Below are positions 52,669-62,039 of a DNA stretch of 64,000 bases, in pieces; position 1 is the stretch's first letter; every line of letters starts with the position of its first letter. Origin of the DNA: Staphylococcus succinus (GTDB lineage: Bacteria > Bacillota > Bacilli > Staphylococcales > Staphylococcaceae); contig NZ_CP118976.1 of the NCBI RefSeq assembly GCF_029024945.1, positions 1,116,001 to 1,180,000 of the forward strand, given 5' to 3'. The translations under genes were made by a program, and so were the position numbers. Below the pieces are notes generated by a model. That model was given only the letters and a program-made list of their open reading frames with translations, searched no databases and was not told the origin of the DNA.

Positions 52669-53133
52669 TTATTTTATTTGCTGCTCAATAATGTTTACAA
52701 TTTCTTCTAAGGCATGTTGATCGTTGTTTGAAAAGCGACCAATGATAGGTGCGTCGATATCAAGTACACCAATAATGTCACCGTTTCTGTGAAGTGGAAC
52801 TACAATTTCTGATTTACTATTAGCATCACATGCAATATGTCCAGGGAACGCGTGCACATCTTCCACGAGTTGTGTTGTATTTTCTGCAACAGCAGTACCA
52901 CAGACACCTTTGCCAATAGCGATATGAACACATGCGGGATGTCCTTGGAAAGGTCCTAGTATCAATTCATCATTTTCTTTTAAATAAAAGCCTACCCAAT
53001 TAATTTGATCTAATGAATCATTTAATAATGCGGAGACGTTACTAAGAATAGCGATTAGATTTGATTCGTCTTCAATTAAACTAGCAACTTGCTTTTGTAA
53101 TAAATTATAATTTGTTTCTTTTATCTCTGACAT
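52669..53133 (-). CDS. Free methionine-(R)-sulfoxide reductase (GAF domain)
   Basis: 154-aa single GAF domain. Three cysteines C68, C78 and C102 have the same 10- and 24-residue spacing as the catalytic C84, C94 and C118 of E. coli fRMsr, in the contexts HPACVHIAIGKGVCGTAVAE and IACDANSKSE. It reduces free Met-R-sulfoxide. Equivalent to B. subtilis ytsP, which is also near rpsD. RBS GTGAGG. Upstream it is divergent from ezrA. Confidence 0.9.
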   Translation of the reverse strand: MSEIKETNYNLLQKQVASLIEDESNLIAILSNVSALLNDSLDQINWVGFYLKENDELILGPFQGHPACVHIAIGKGVCGTAVAENTTQLVEDVHAFPGHIACDANSKSEIVVPLHRNGDIIGVLDIDAPIIGRFSNNDQHALEEIVNIIEQQIK

Positions 53134-53360
53134 TTAAAAAACCTCACTTTTTACTTTTCATTTAGTATAAAGACTGTTTTAATAGTAATCAATCAAATGA
53201 TTTGTAAGGGCTTTTTAAAGTAATGATGCTATACATATAATATATATAGTTAGATTTATTACGAGAATAAAAATATTCTTATCAATTCGTTCATTTTCTA
53301 TTTTAATGAATAGGTGAATTACGTTATAATGAATAGTGATAAAATAGGAGGAGAAAACTT

Positions 53361-55052
53361 ATGGCATTGTATATCATTTTAGCGATTATTGTCATTATAC
53401 TGATTATAGTCGGTGTATTATTCTATATGCGTTCAAATAAAAGCCAAATGATAGAAAAGGCTGAAGAACGAAAATCAGAAGTTGAAAAATTACCGTACGA
53501 CGAGAGTTTATCTCAATTATCTGATTTTACTTTAACAGGCGAAACTAAATCAACATACGATAAACTTAAACAATCGTCATTAGATAGTAAAGAACAATAT
53601 TTAGCACCTGTTGAAGAAAAGATTCATAATGCAGAGGGTCTACTATACAAATTCAAATTTTCGCAAGCTGAAACTGAAATTGATGAAGCACACGAACTGA
53701 TGGATAAATATGAAGAGAATTATAAAACTTTGACTACTGATGTAGAAAAGATTAAAGGCCTACATAATGAAAACGATAAATTTTACAACGAATGTAAAAA
53801 TAATTATCGTGAAATGAAACGTGATGTCCTGGCAAACAGACATCAATTTGGTGAAGCTGCTGAACCACTAGAGCAAGAAATCGAATCATTTGTTCCAGAA
53901 ATGGAAAATTATGAAGCATATAAAGAAGAGGGTAACTTTAATCAAGCACATGAACATATCAAAGTTTTACATGAAGATATGAACTTCTTGAAAAAAGATA
54001 TGTCAGAAATCCCTGATTTAATTAAAGAAGCACAAAAAGAGTTGCCAGGTCAATTCCAAGACTTGAAATACGGTTGTAGAGATTTGAAAGTCGAAGGTTA
54101 CGATTTAGATCATGTTAAAATAGATAGTACTTTGCAAACATTAAAGACCGAACTTAGCTTTGTAGAACCTATGATAAGTAGATTAGAATTAGATGAAGCT
54201 AATGATAAATTAAATAGTATCAACGACCGTCTTGATGAAATGTATGAACTCATCGAGCATGAAGTTAAAGCGAAAAACGACGTAGAAGAAACTAAAGAAG
54301 TGATTACAGACAATTTATTTAGAGCAAAAGAAATGAATTATACATTACAAACTGAAATTGAATATGTACGTGAGAATTATTATATTAATGAAAGCGACGT
54401 GCAAAATGTAAGGCAGTTTGAAAATGAAATTCAAAATTTAATTACTGTTTATGATGACATTTTAAAAGAGATGGCTAAAACTGCAGTTCGATATAGTGAA
54501 GTTCAAGATAATCTCAAATATATTGAAGAACATGTGGCAGTCATTAATGATAAGCAAGAAAAATTACAAAATCACTTAATTCAACTTCGAGAAGATGAAG
54601 CTGAAGCTGAAGAAAATATTTTACGAATCCAAAGTAAGAAAGAAGAAGTATATAGAAAATTATTGGCTTCTAATTTACCTAGTGTTCCGGAACGATTTAT
54701 TATTATGAAAAATGAAATCGACTATGAAGTACGTGAAGTGAATAAGAAGTTTAGCGTACGCCCAATTCATGTTAAACAATTAAAAGACAAAGTATCAAAA
54801 GTTGTTTTGCAAATGAATAAATTTGAAGACGAAGCGACTGATGTACTCGTCAATGCAGTTTATGCTGAGAAACTTATTGAATACGGAAATCGCTATCGTA
54901 AAGAAAGTTCAAATATAGATAAAAGTCTTAACGAAGCTGAACGATTATTTAAAAATAATAGATATAAACGTTCAATTGAAATTTCTGAACAAGCTTTGGA
55001 AAGTGTAGAACCTGGAATTACAAAACAAATCGAATCTCAAGTTACAGCTTAA
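53361..55052 (+). CDS. ezrA: EzrA, septation ring regulator
   Basis: 563-aa protein with one N-terminal transmembrane segment (LYIILAIIVIILIIVGVLFY) and a long cytoplasmic part of helical spectrin-like repeats. It contains the family RxNxxxR-like C-terminal region (IEYGNRYRKES). Controls FtsZ ring number and recruits division and wall-synthesis proteins. RBS AGGAGG before the ATG. Monocistronic with terminator. Confidence 0.96.
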   Translation: MALYIILAIIVIILIIVGVLFYMRSNKSQMIEKAEERKSEVEKLPYDESLSQLSDFTLTGETKSTYDKLKQSSLDSKEQYLAPVEEKIHNAEGLLYKFKFSQAETEIDEAHELMDKYEENYKTLTTDVEKIKGLHNENDKFYNECKNNYREMKRDVLANRHQFGEAAEPLEQEIESFVPEMENYEAYKEEGNFNQAHEHIKVLHEDMNFLKKDMSEIPDLIKEAQKELPGQFQDLKYGCRDLKVEGYDLDHVKIDSTLQTLKTELSFVEPMISRLELDEANDKLNSINDRLDEMYELIEHEVKAKNDVEETKEVITDNLFRAKEMNYTLQTEIEYVRENYYINESDVQNVRQFENEIQNLITVYDDILKEMAKTAVRYSEVQDNLKYIEEHVAVINDKQEKLQNHLIQLREDEAEAEENILRIQSKKEEVYRKLLASNLPSVPERFIIMKNEIDYEVREVNKKFSVRPIHVKQLKDKVSKVVLQMNKFEDEATDVLVNAVYAEKLIEYGNRYRKESSNIDKSLNEAERLFKNNRYKRSIEISEQALESVEPGITKQIESQVTA

Positions 55053-55082
55053 CCAAATATTGGGGTTCTAAATAGTAAATAT

Positions 55083-55120
55083 AAGACACGAAATGATATT
55101 ATTATTTCGTGTCTTTTCTT
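55083..55120 (+). terminator. Terminator of ezrA
   Basis: AAGACACGAAAT pairs with ATTTCGTGTCTT, followed by TTCTTTTC. Confidence 0.85.
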
Positions 55121-55237
55121 TTCTATAAAAGCGAGTATAATGCTTAAAGGTAAGTATTAAAAAACTGTGCTATTAAATATAAATCGACCATAGTGTCTCA
55201 TTGATTCTATATGTTAATATAAAAAGGAGTGGAAAAC

Positions 55238-56374
55238 GTGATATATCTTGATAATGCTGCAACTACAAAGCCTAACCAAGACGTGTTAGATACGTATCTC
55301 AAAGTAAATCAATCATTATATTTCAATCCAAATAGTCCGCATCAGGCTGGTTTGCAAGCAGACCAATTATTACAACAAACTAAATCACAAATAAATGATA
55401 TCTTAAACTTAAATCAAGCTTTTGATATCGTCTTTACAAGTGGGGCCACAGAATCTAATAATATTGCTTTAAAAGGTATTGCCTATAAGAAAAAAGCATT
55501 TGCTGATGAAATTATTACTTCTGTGCTTGAACACCCTTCTGTATTAGAAGTTGTTCGTTCATTGGAATTAGAAGGTTTTAAAGTGAAATACGTTGATGTG
55601 ACAAAGGAAGGGAAAGTTGATTTAAACCATTTAGCCAATTTAATGACAGATAGTGTAGGGTTAGTGACATGTATGCACGTAAACAACGTCATGGGACAAG
55701 TACAACCTATTAGCGAAGTGGCTGAAATTGTACATCAATTCCCTAAAGCACATTTGCATGTTGATGCAGTGCAAGCCATTGGTAAAATACCATTGATATT
55801 TGAAGGTGTTGATTCCATGAGCTTAAGTGGACATAAATTCCATGGTCTAAAAGGACAAGGTGTATTATTTGTTCGTAACATCCATCAAATACAACCTACG
55901 ATTCATGGTGGAGGTCAAGAATTTGGTGTGAGAAGCGGAACAGTGAATTTACCTATGGATATCGCTATCGTAAAAGCAATGAAGACCTCTGTACAAAACA
56001 CGTCTGAGCTAAATAAAACTTTACATCAATTCAATAAAGATATACGTGATTATTTATCGCGTTTTCAAGGTGTTCAAATACATTCACCACAAGGTTCAGC
56101 GCCACATATACTTAATGTTGGTTTGCCAGGTGTTAAAGGTGAAGTGTTAGTTAATGCATTTTCAAAACATGATATTATGTTATCGACGACAAGCGCATGT
56201 TCCTCTAAAAAAGCAAGCTTAAATGAAGTGTTGCTAGCAATGGATATACCAGTGAAACAAATCGAAGGCAGTATCCGCATATCCATGGGTAGTCATACTA
56301 CGCATGAGCATATTGAAATATTTAAAGATAAGTTTAATAAAGTATATGAAGAAGTAAGGGAGTTGTTAAGATGA
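55238..56374 (+). CDS. Cysteine desulfurase (NifS/IscS-like, NifZ type)
   Basis: 378-aa PLP enzyme. N-terminal YLDNAATTKP, PLP lysine in SLSGHKFHGLKG, and the sulfur-accepting cysteine in TTSACSSKKA. GTG 55238 lies 9 bases after AAAGGAG; an earlier GTG overlaps that site. The last codons overlap thiI by 4 bases (ATGA). The dedicated coupling matches B. subtilis NifZ-ThiI, where the desulfurase feeds sulfur to ThiI for s4U8 in tRNA. Confidence 0.92.
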   Translation: MIYLDNAATTKPNQDVLDTYLKVNQSLYFNPNSPHQAGLQADQLLQQTKSQINDILNLNQAFDIVFTSGATESNNIALKGIAYKKKAFADEIITSVLEHPSVLEVVRSLELEGFKVKYVDVTKEGKVDLNHLANLMTDSVGLVTCMHVNNVMGQVQPISEVAEIVHQFPKAHLHVDAVQAIGKIPLIFEGVDSMSLSGHKFHGLKGQGVLFVRNIHQIQPTIHGGGQEFGVRSGTVNLPMDIAIVKAMKTSVQNTSELNKTLHQFNKDIRDYLSRFQGVQIHSPQGSAPHILNVGLPGVKGEVLVNAFSKHDIMLSTTSACSSKKASLNEVLLAMDIPVKQIEGSIRISMGSHTTHEHIEIFKDKFNKVYEEVRELLR

Positions 56375-57594
56375 TTTATGATCACCTACTAGTAAGATAC
56401 GGTGAATTAACGTTAAAAGGTGCAAATCGTAAAATGTTTGTGAATCAATTACGATCAAATGTTAAACGTTCATTAATGCCACTACAAGGTTACAAAGTAA
56501 AGGCAAATAGAGATAGAATGTACATTGAGTTAGACGAAGGGGCAGACATAGACGAAATGTGTCATAGACTGAAACAAGTTTTTGGTATTTATTCTATTAG
56601 TCCTGTATTAAAAATAGAAAAAACAATAGATGCAGCTAAAGCTCAAGCAGTTGAATTTGCAAAAGATTATGCAGAAGGCGACACGTTTAAAATTGATGTT
56701 AAGCGCTCTGATAAAAATTTCCCTTATGATACTTATCAATTACAAAGAGAAATTGGGGGAGCTGTCTTAAGTGAAGTGGAACATCTTTCTGTAGACGTAC
56801 ATCATCCTAATCATAATATCAAAGTGGAAGTTCGTTTAGATGCGATTTATGTTTATGATAAAGTGATTAATGGTGCTGGCGGCTTACCAGTTGGTACAGG
56901 TGGTAAAACGTTACTTATGTTATCAGGTGGCATTGACTCACCAGTAGCGGGTATGGAAGTGATGCGTAGAGGTGTTACAATTGAAGCGATTCATTTTCAT
57001 AGTCCACCGTTTACAAGTGAAAAAGCCAAAGAAAAAGTGATTGAATTAACACGTATTTTATCATCTCATGTAGGGCCGATTAAATTGCATATCGTGCCGT
57101 TTACGAATTTACAGAAGCAAATCAATAAAGTTGTTCATGAACGTTATACAATGACTTCTACACGACGAATGATGATGCGCGTAGCTGATCAATTTGTTCA
57201 TCAAATTGACGCACATGCTATTGTAAATGGTGAGAATTTAGGGCAAGTAGCGAGTCAAACACTGAAAAGTATGTATGCGATTAATCACGTTACTTCTACG
57301 CCGGTATTACGTCCTTTATTAACCTTTGATAAAGAAGAAATAGTAAAAAAAGCAAAAGCTATAGGCACATTTGATGTATCTATTCAGCCATATGAAGATT
57401 GTTGTACAATCTTCACACCCAAAAATCCAGTCACTGAACCTAATTTTGAAAAAGTTGAAAAATATGAAAATGTCTATGACTTTGATGAATTAATCCAAGA
57501 AGCGGTAGACGGCATAGAAACATTAACGATTTCAAAAGATTATCAGAGTGAAAAAGATACAGCCACGCAAGCTTTAGCTGATGATTTATTTTAA
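56371..57594 (+). CDS. thiI: tRNA 4-thiouridine synthetase ThiI
   Basis: 407 aa. Ferredoxin-like and THUMP domains (about 1-165) are followed by a PP-loop ATPase with SGGIDSPVAG. It thiolates U8 of tRNA. No C-terminal rhodanese domain, which E. coli ThiI has, so persulfide must come directly from the overlapping desulfurase. Cysteines of CCTIFTPKNP and the PP-loop are visible. Also linked to thiamine thiazole synthesis in some species. Confidence 0.95.
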   Translation: MIYDHLLVRYGELTLKGANRKMFVNQLRSNVKRSLMPLQGYKVKANRDRMYIELDEGADIDEMCHRLKQVFGIYSISPVLKIEKTIDAAKAQAVEFAKDYAEGDTFKIDVKRSDKNFPYDTYQLQREIGGAVLSEVEHLSVDVHHPNHNIKVEVRLDAIYVYDKVINGAGGLPVGTGGKTLLMLSGGIDSPVAGMEVMRRGVTIEAIHFHSPPFTSEKAKEKVIELTRILSSHVGPIKLHIVPFTNLQKQINKVVHERYTMTSTRRMMMRVADQFVHQIDAHAIVNGENLGQVASQTLKSMYAINHVTSTPVLRPLLTFDKEEIVKKAKAIGTFDVSIQPYEDCCTIFTPKNPVTEPNFEKVEKYENVYDFDELIQEAVDGIETLTISKDYQSEKDTATQALADDLF

Positions 57595-57706
57595 AAGAAC
57601 TATAAATTAAAATCATGTATTTGATTGAACTTGTGGATCTATACAGCTTTATTAATTTAAAATAATCTTAATAAAGGACATGGTTGAAATAGAAAAGGGT
57701 GACGTG

Positions 57707-58480
57707 ATGTTAGAGTGGGATACTTCAATAGTGATTATTGTCATATTACTTGGGTTTCTGGCTGCATTTATTGATGCAGTCGTCGGTGGAGGTGGATTGA
57801 TATCTATTCCAGCACTATTAGCAGTAGGTATGTCGCCATCAATGGCATTAGGAACTAATAAATTAGCGAGTGCGTTCGGTTCTATGACCAGCGCATTTCG
57901 CTTTCTGAGATCTGGTAATGTCGATTTAAAACTTGTGGGTAAATTATTTCCATTTATCTTTTTAATGGCAATAGGTGGTGCGAGTATTGCGACATTTTTA
58001 CCATCACAATTATTAAAACCGGTAGTAATCGTAGTATTAACATTAGTCATGATTTATACATTAATAAAAAAAGACTGGGGCAGTGTACGTACATTTTCTA
58101 AATTATCGATTGGAAAAGCAATATTATTTATTGCTTTAATGTGCTTAATAGGATTTTATGACGGTTTCCTTGGTGGAGGCACTGGTTCATTCATGCTTTT
58201 TGTATTACTAATGTTTGGTTTTGATTTTCTTGGTGCGGCAGGTAATGCAAAGGTGTTAAATTTCGCATCTAATTTAGGTGCACTAATATTATTTATCTTT
58301 TTACATCAAGTAGACTATTTTTATGGTTTAATAATGGCGGCAAGTATGATTTGTGGTTCATACGTAGGTGCAATGTTTGCGATTAAAAAAGGTGTGGGTT
58401 ATGTCAAAACATTATTTATAGTTGTTACAGCAATATTGATATTAAAAAATACATATGACTATGTCATGCAATTAATATGA
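57707..58480 (+). CDS. TauE/SafE-family membrane permease
   Basis: 257 aa with about eight hydrophobic segments. The first repeat is GFLAAFIDAVVGGGGLISIPALL, the second is GFYDGFLGGGTGSFMLFVLL, the duplicated signature of the family. Probably exports or imports small anions such as sulfite or sulfonates; substrate unknown. Its position after thiI may hint at sulfur but is weak evidence. ATG 57707 follows AAAGGGTGA; an upstream ATG at 57680 has poor spacing. Confidence 0.8.
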   Translation: MLEWDTSIVIIVILLGFLAAFIDAVVGGGGLISIPALLAVGMSPSMALGTNKLASAFGSMTSAFRFLRSGNVDLKLVGKLFPFIFLMAIGGASIATFLPSQLLKPVVIVVLTLVMIYTLIKKDWGSVRTFSKLSIGKAILFIALMCLIGFYDGFLGGGTGSFMLFVLLMFGFDFLGAAGNAKVLNFASNLGALILFIFLHQVDYFYGLIMAASMICGSYVGAMFAIKKGVGYVKTLFIVVTAILILKNTYDYVMQLI

Positions 58481-58513
58481 AAATTATGATATAATGCTAT
58501 ACATTTTAAAGAC

Positions 58514-58551
58514 AAGCCAATTAGATTTTTAAAATCTAATTGGCTTTTTAA
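58514..58551 (+). terminator. Terminator of the TauE/SafE gene
   Basis: AAGCCAATTAGATTTT pairs with AAAATCTAATTGGCTT, T-run after. Confidence 0.9.
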
Positions 58552-58700
58552 TTTATTTATAAATAAGTCAGGTTTAATAGTGGAATATAGATTTGTGCTT
58601 ATTTTATATTAAATATCTGTAAATATATACACAACATAAATAATTATGTTTAAATTAATATGATCATACATTTAAATTTAAGTCTTGGGAGTGTTTACAA

Positions 58701-59693
58701 ATGTCAAAGAAAAGAATAGTTGCGATTATCATAGCAGTGGTAATTGTATTAGGTGGAATTGTGATTAGTTCTATCTCATCCGTGGTGTCCTCACTATTTA
58801 GTGATACATCCTCTTCAAAAATAGATCCGTTTACTGAAACGATTGAACAAGAAGGTGATTCTAATAAACGCATAGCGCATTTAACGTTAAATGGAGAAAT
58901 CACTGAGGGTTCAGGTGGCGGCATGTTTGAAAGTAGTGGGTATAACCATGAAGCATTTTTAAAGCAATTAGAAAATGTGGAAAAAGATGACACGGTCAAA
59001 GGCATGTTGTTATCGGTAAATACGCCTGGCGGAGGATCATACCCGAGCGACGAAATTTATAAAAAAATTAAAGAAATCAAGAAACAAGGTAAAGAAGTTT
59101 ATGTACATATGGGAAGTATGGCTGCTTCAGGTGGATATTATATTTCTGCACCTGCAGATAAAATTTATGCTGGCCCTCAGTCTTTGACGGGCTCTATTGG
59201 CGTTATCATGTCTAATGTAGATTATTCTGGCTTGCAAAAGAAATTAGGTATTAAAGAAAATGTGATCAAATCAGGGGAACATAAAGATATTTTAAGTAGT
59301 TCTAGAGCAATGACGGATGACGAAAGAGACATTTTACAATCTGCATTAAATGATAGTTTCAATCGCTTCGTTACAATAGTGAAAGATGGCAGAAACATGC
59401 CAGAAAGTAAAGTTAGAAAATTAGCTGATGGCCGGATTTATAGTGCGCAACAAGCTGAAAAAAATGGTCTGATTGATGAAATTGGTTATGAAGATAAGAC
59501 ATTAAAAGCATTGAAAAATGATATTCATTCAAAAAATGCAGAAGTCTTTGAATATAGTGAAGAAGGTGGTTTATTCTCTTCTATATTTAAAACGAAAACA
59601 AATTTAACTCATTTTACGAATGAATTTAAAAGTTTAAAATCAGTAATAAATAATGATACAAAGACACGACCAATGTATCTTTATGAAGGTTAG
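58701..59693 (+). CDS. sppA: Signal peptide peptidase SppA (S49)
   Basis: 330 aa. An N-terminal membrane anchor (IVAIIIAVVIVLGGIVISS) is followed by a ClpP-like domain. Nucleophile S143 in GSMAASGGYYIS and lysine K195 in KSGEHKDIL are 52 residues apart, as in B. subtilis SppA (S147, K199). Cleaves remnant signal peptides and misfolded membrane-proximal proteins. RBS TGGGAG. The RDD gene follows 8 bases later. Confidence 0.92.
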   Translation: MSKKRIVAIIIAVVIVLGGIVISSISSVVSSLFSDTSSSKIDPFTETIEQEGDSNKRIAHLTLNGEITEGSGGGMFESSGYNHEAFLKQLENVEKDDTVKGMLLSVNTPGGGSYPSDEIYKKIKEIKKQGKEVYVHMGSMAASGGYYISAPADKIYAGPQSLTGSIGVIMSNVDYSGLQKKLGIKENVIKSGEHKDILSSSRAMTDDERDILQSALNDSFNRFVTIVKDGRNMPESKVRKLADGRIYSAQQAEKNGLIDEIGYEDKTLKALKNDIHSKNAEVFEYSEEGGLFSSIFKTKTNLTHFTNEFKSLKSVINNDTKTRPMYLYEG

Positions 59694-59701
59694 GTGGAAG
59701 T

Positions 59702-60244
59702 ATGGAGAATTTAAAAAATGAGCCGTTACAAAATTCAGAAAAAGATATTATTACTGAACGTTCAGAGACTGAGGCCATGTACCATAATCAATTGGTAAAG
59801 GCGCTTTATGCAGGCTTTGGTATAAGATTCTGTAGTTTTATTATAGATTTACTGATTGTCTTTGGTATTCACAGCATAATATTAAAACCAATCTATGCTT
59901 TGACACATATAGATACGGTTAAGTTATGGATTGATTATTTTAGTGTTGGTCATCTGTTAGACGCGATCGTCTTTTACCTGTATTTTGTATTGTTAACTAA
60001 ATATTTCAAACAAACCATTGGAAAAATGATATGTAACATTAGAGTAGAACGTATAGATAGACAGTCATTAACATGGGGCGATGTATTATTTAGAGAATGG
60101 ATAGGGCGTATAATTAGTGGTGTCTTTGGTAATTTACCATACCTAGTAACTATATTTACGAATAAACACAGAGGGATTCATGATTATTTCGCTGGAACTG
60201 TCGTAATTAAAAATAAATTAGAAGATTTGTTCTATTTAAAGTAA
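59702..60244 (+). CDS. RDD-family membrane protein
   Basis: 180 aa. The RDD signature lies in the first helix (GIRFCSFIIDLLIVFGIHS). About three transmembrane segments, the family motif QTIGKMICNIRV and RGIHDYFAGTVVI at the end. In B. subtilis the RDD protein YteJ partners SppA as an inhibitor, and the 8-base spacing here supports a similar pairing. RBS AGGTGG. Confidence 0.85.
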   Translation: MENLKNEPLQNSEKDIITERSETEAMYHNQLVKALYAGFGIRFCSFIIDLLIVFGIHSIILKPIYALTHIDTVKLWIDYFSVGHLLDAIVFYLYFVLLTKYFKQTIGKMICNIRVERIDRQSLTWGDVLFREWIGRIISGVFGNLPYLVTIFTNKHRGIHDYFAGTVVIKNKLEDLFYLK

Positions 60245-60334
60245 TTCAACACATTTTCAAGTAAGAAAGTTTTAAAAAATGAGCTTAAACAGTTATAATG
60301 AACGATGTAAGCACTTAATATAGGAGGCGTTCAC

Positions 60335-60829
60335 ATGGCGCAAATTACATTTAAACAAGAACCAGTTACATTATTAGGATCGCAAGTAAAAGAAGGAGAA
60401 ACAGCTCCAGATTTTACAGTGTTAGACAATGATTTAAATCAAGTTAATTTATCAACTTATGATGGTCAAAAGAAATTAATTAGTGTTGTGCCATCTATAG
60501 ATACAGGTGTATGTGATCAACAAACACGTAAATTTAACGAAGAAGCAGCACAAGAAGAAGGTGTTGTATTAACTGTTTCTGCTGACTTACCATTTGCACA
60601 AAAAAGATGGTGTGCATCAAATGGTTTAGACAACGTAATCACTTTAAGTGACCACAAAGACCTTTCATTTGGAGGCAATTACGGTGTGGTTATGGAAGAA
60701 TTACGTTTATTAGCACGTTCAGTGTTTGTTTTAGATAAAAATAATAAAGTAGTTTATACTGAAATTGTTTCAGAAGGAACTGATTTCCCAGATTTTGAAG
60801 CTGCTTTAGAAGCTTATCGCAATATTTAA
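60335..60829 (+). CDS. tpx: Thiol peroxidase Tpx
   Basis: 164-aa atypical 2-Cys peroxiredoxin. Peroxidatic C60 in PSIDTGVCDQQTRKF and resolving C93 in QKRWCASNG. Reduces hydroperoxides using thioredoxin. RBS TAGGAGGCG. Followed by a large branched hairpin terminator before ytxK. Confidence 0.96.
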   Translation: MAQITFKQEPVTLLGSQVKEGETAPDFTVLDNDLNQVNLSTYDGQKKLISVVPSIDTGVCDQQTRKFNEEAAQEEGVVLTVSADLPFAQKRWCASNGLDNVITLSDHKDLSFGGNYGVVMEELRLLARSVFVLDKNNKVVYTEIVSEGTDFPDFEAALEAYRNI

Positions 60830-60915
60830 TTTGAATATATGTTCGATTGATAAACTTGTCACTTCGATGAATTATAGTGAAACAATCAAACAGTATCATT
60901 GACATTATAAAGTAT

Positions 60916-60991
60916 ACTGTCCATAATTATTTGGTAATGTAAGTTAGAGAGAGCTAACTTAATTTCAAACGTATTATGGACAGTTTTTTTA
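60916..60991 (+). terminator. Branched terminator of tpx
   Basis: ACTGTCCATAA (60916-60926) pairs with TTATGGACAGT (60974-60984), with an inner TAAGTTAG/CTAACTTA hairpin, then seven T. The long fold may also affect ytxK, whose start is 15 bases on. Confidence 0.8.
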
Positions 60992-61005
60992 GAAAGGACT
61001 ATTAG

Positions 61006-61953
61006 ATGACACAAGAAGAAACAGTAATGGAGAAGTTATTTAAAACACTCGATGAAAAAGCAAAAGCTTTAAATGAAGATAATGGACAAAGTTTTATTGA
61101 AAACTTAGGTTTAGCAATGGAGCATGTTTATACAAGTGAAAGAGATTTGCTAGAACAAGCTACACTACAAGATAGAAGAAAAGCATTTCAATTTTCCTAC
61201 TTAAGTTTACTACAACAAGAAGAAATTCAAGCCAATCATCAAATTACACCAGATTCAATCGGTTTAATTTTAGGGTTTCTTGTAAAACGTTTCTTGAAAG
61301 ATAAAGAAGAGTTGCATATTGCTGATATGGCTAGTGGTGCAGGACACCTTAGTGCCTCAGTACACGAAGTACTATCAGAACAAAAGATTATGCATCATCT
61401 CGTAGAGGTAGATCCAGTACTTTCAAGAGTAAGTGTTCATTTAGCTAACTTTTTAGAAATACCTTTTGATGTTTACCCTCAAGATGCAATTATGCCATTA
61501 CCTTTTGAAGATGCAGAGGTAGTAGTTGGTGATTTGCCAATTGGTTATTACCCAGTTGATGAAAGAAGTCAACAAATGGCATTAGGTTTTGAAGAAGGGC
61601 ATAGTTTTTCACACTTTTTATTGATTGAACAAGCTGTTACAGCATTGAAAAAATCTGGTTATGCATTCTTAGTGGTACCTAGTAACATATTTGAAGGTTC
61701 AAATGTGAAACAGTTACAAAATTTCATTGCTACAGAAACAGAAATGCAGGCATTTTTAAATTTACCTTCTACACTTTTCAAAAATGAAAAAGCGCGTAAA
61801 TCAATACTAGTATTACAGAAAAAAGAAACTAATGTAACTAAGCCAGTTGAAGTATTATTGGCAAATATTCCAGATTTCAAAAGTCCGCAACAATTCCAAG
61901 GTTTTTTACAAGATTTAAATACATGGATGGATCAAAATCATCCACAAAATTAA
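61006..61953 (+). CDS. ytxK: YtxK-like class I SAM methyltransferase
   Basis: 315 aa, similar to N6-adenine DNA methyltransferase folds. SAM motif DMASGAGHLS. The motif IV position reads GDLPIGYYP, not the catalytic (D/N)PP(Y/F), so classic N6-adenine chemistry is doubtful. The gene precedes ackA in many Firmicutes. RBS AAAGGA. Substrate unknown. ackA starts 86 bases after it. Confidence 0.8.
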   Translation: MTQEETVMEKLFKTLDEKAKALNEDNGQSFIENLGLAMEHVYTSERDLLEQATLQDRRKAFQFSYLSLLQQEEIQANHQITPDSIGLILGFLVKRFLKDKEELHIADMASGAGHLSASVHEVLSEQKIMHHLVEVDPVLSRVSVHLANFLEIPFDVYPQDAIMPLPFEDAEVVVGDLPIGYYPVDERSQQMALGFEEGHSFSHFLLIEQAVTALKKSGYAFLVVPSNIFEGSNVKQLQNFIATETEMQAFLNLPSTLFKNEKARKSILVLQKKETNVTKPVEVLLANIPDFKSPQQFQGFLQDLNTWMDQNHPQN

Positions 61954-62039
61954 ACTGTAATATTCTTGAATTCGTACTGTATTAATGATTAAATAGATAT
62001 GGATATTAAAACTTAATTAAAAATGGAGGCATTAGGCTT

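Noticed and set aside
611..58551. Similar hairpins near 611-645 and 58514-58550 (CCAAT..AGATTT arms) as copies of one repeat
   Set aside because: The arms differ (CAATCAGA versus CAATTAGA) and flanks are unrelated; two ordinary terminators explain them.
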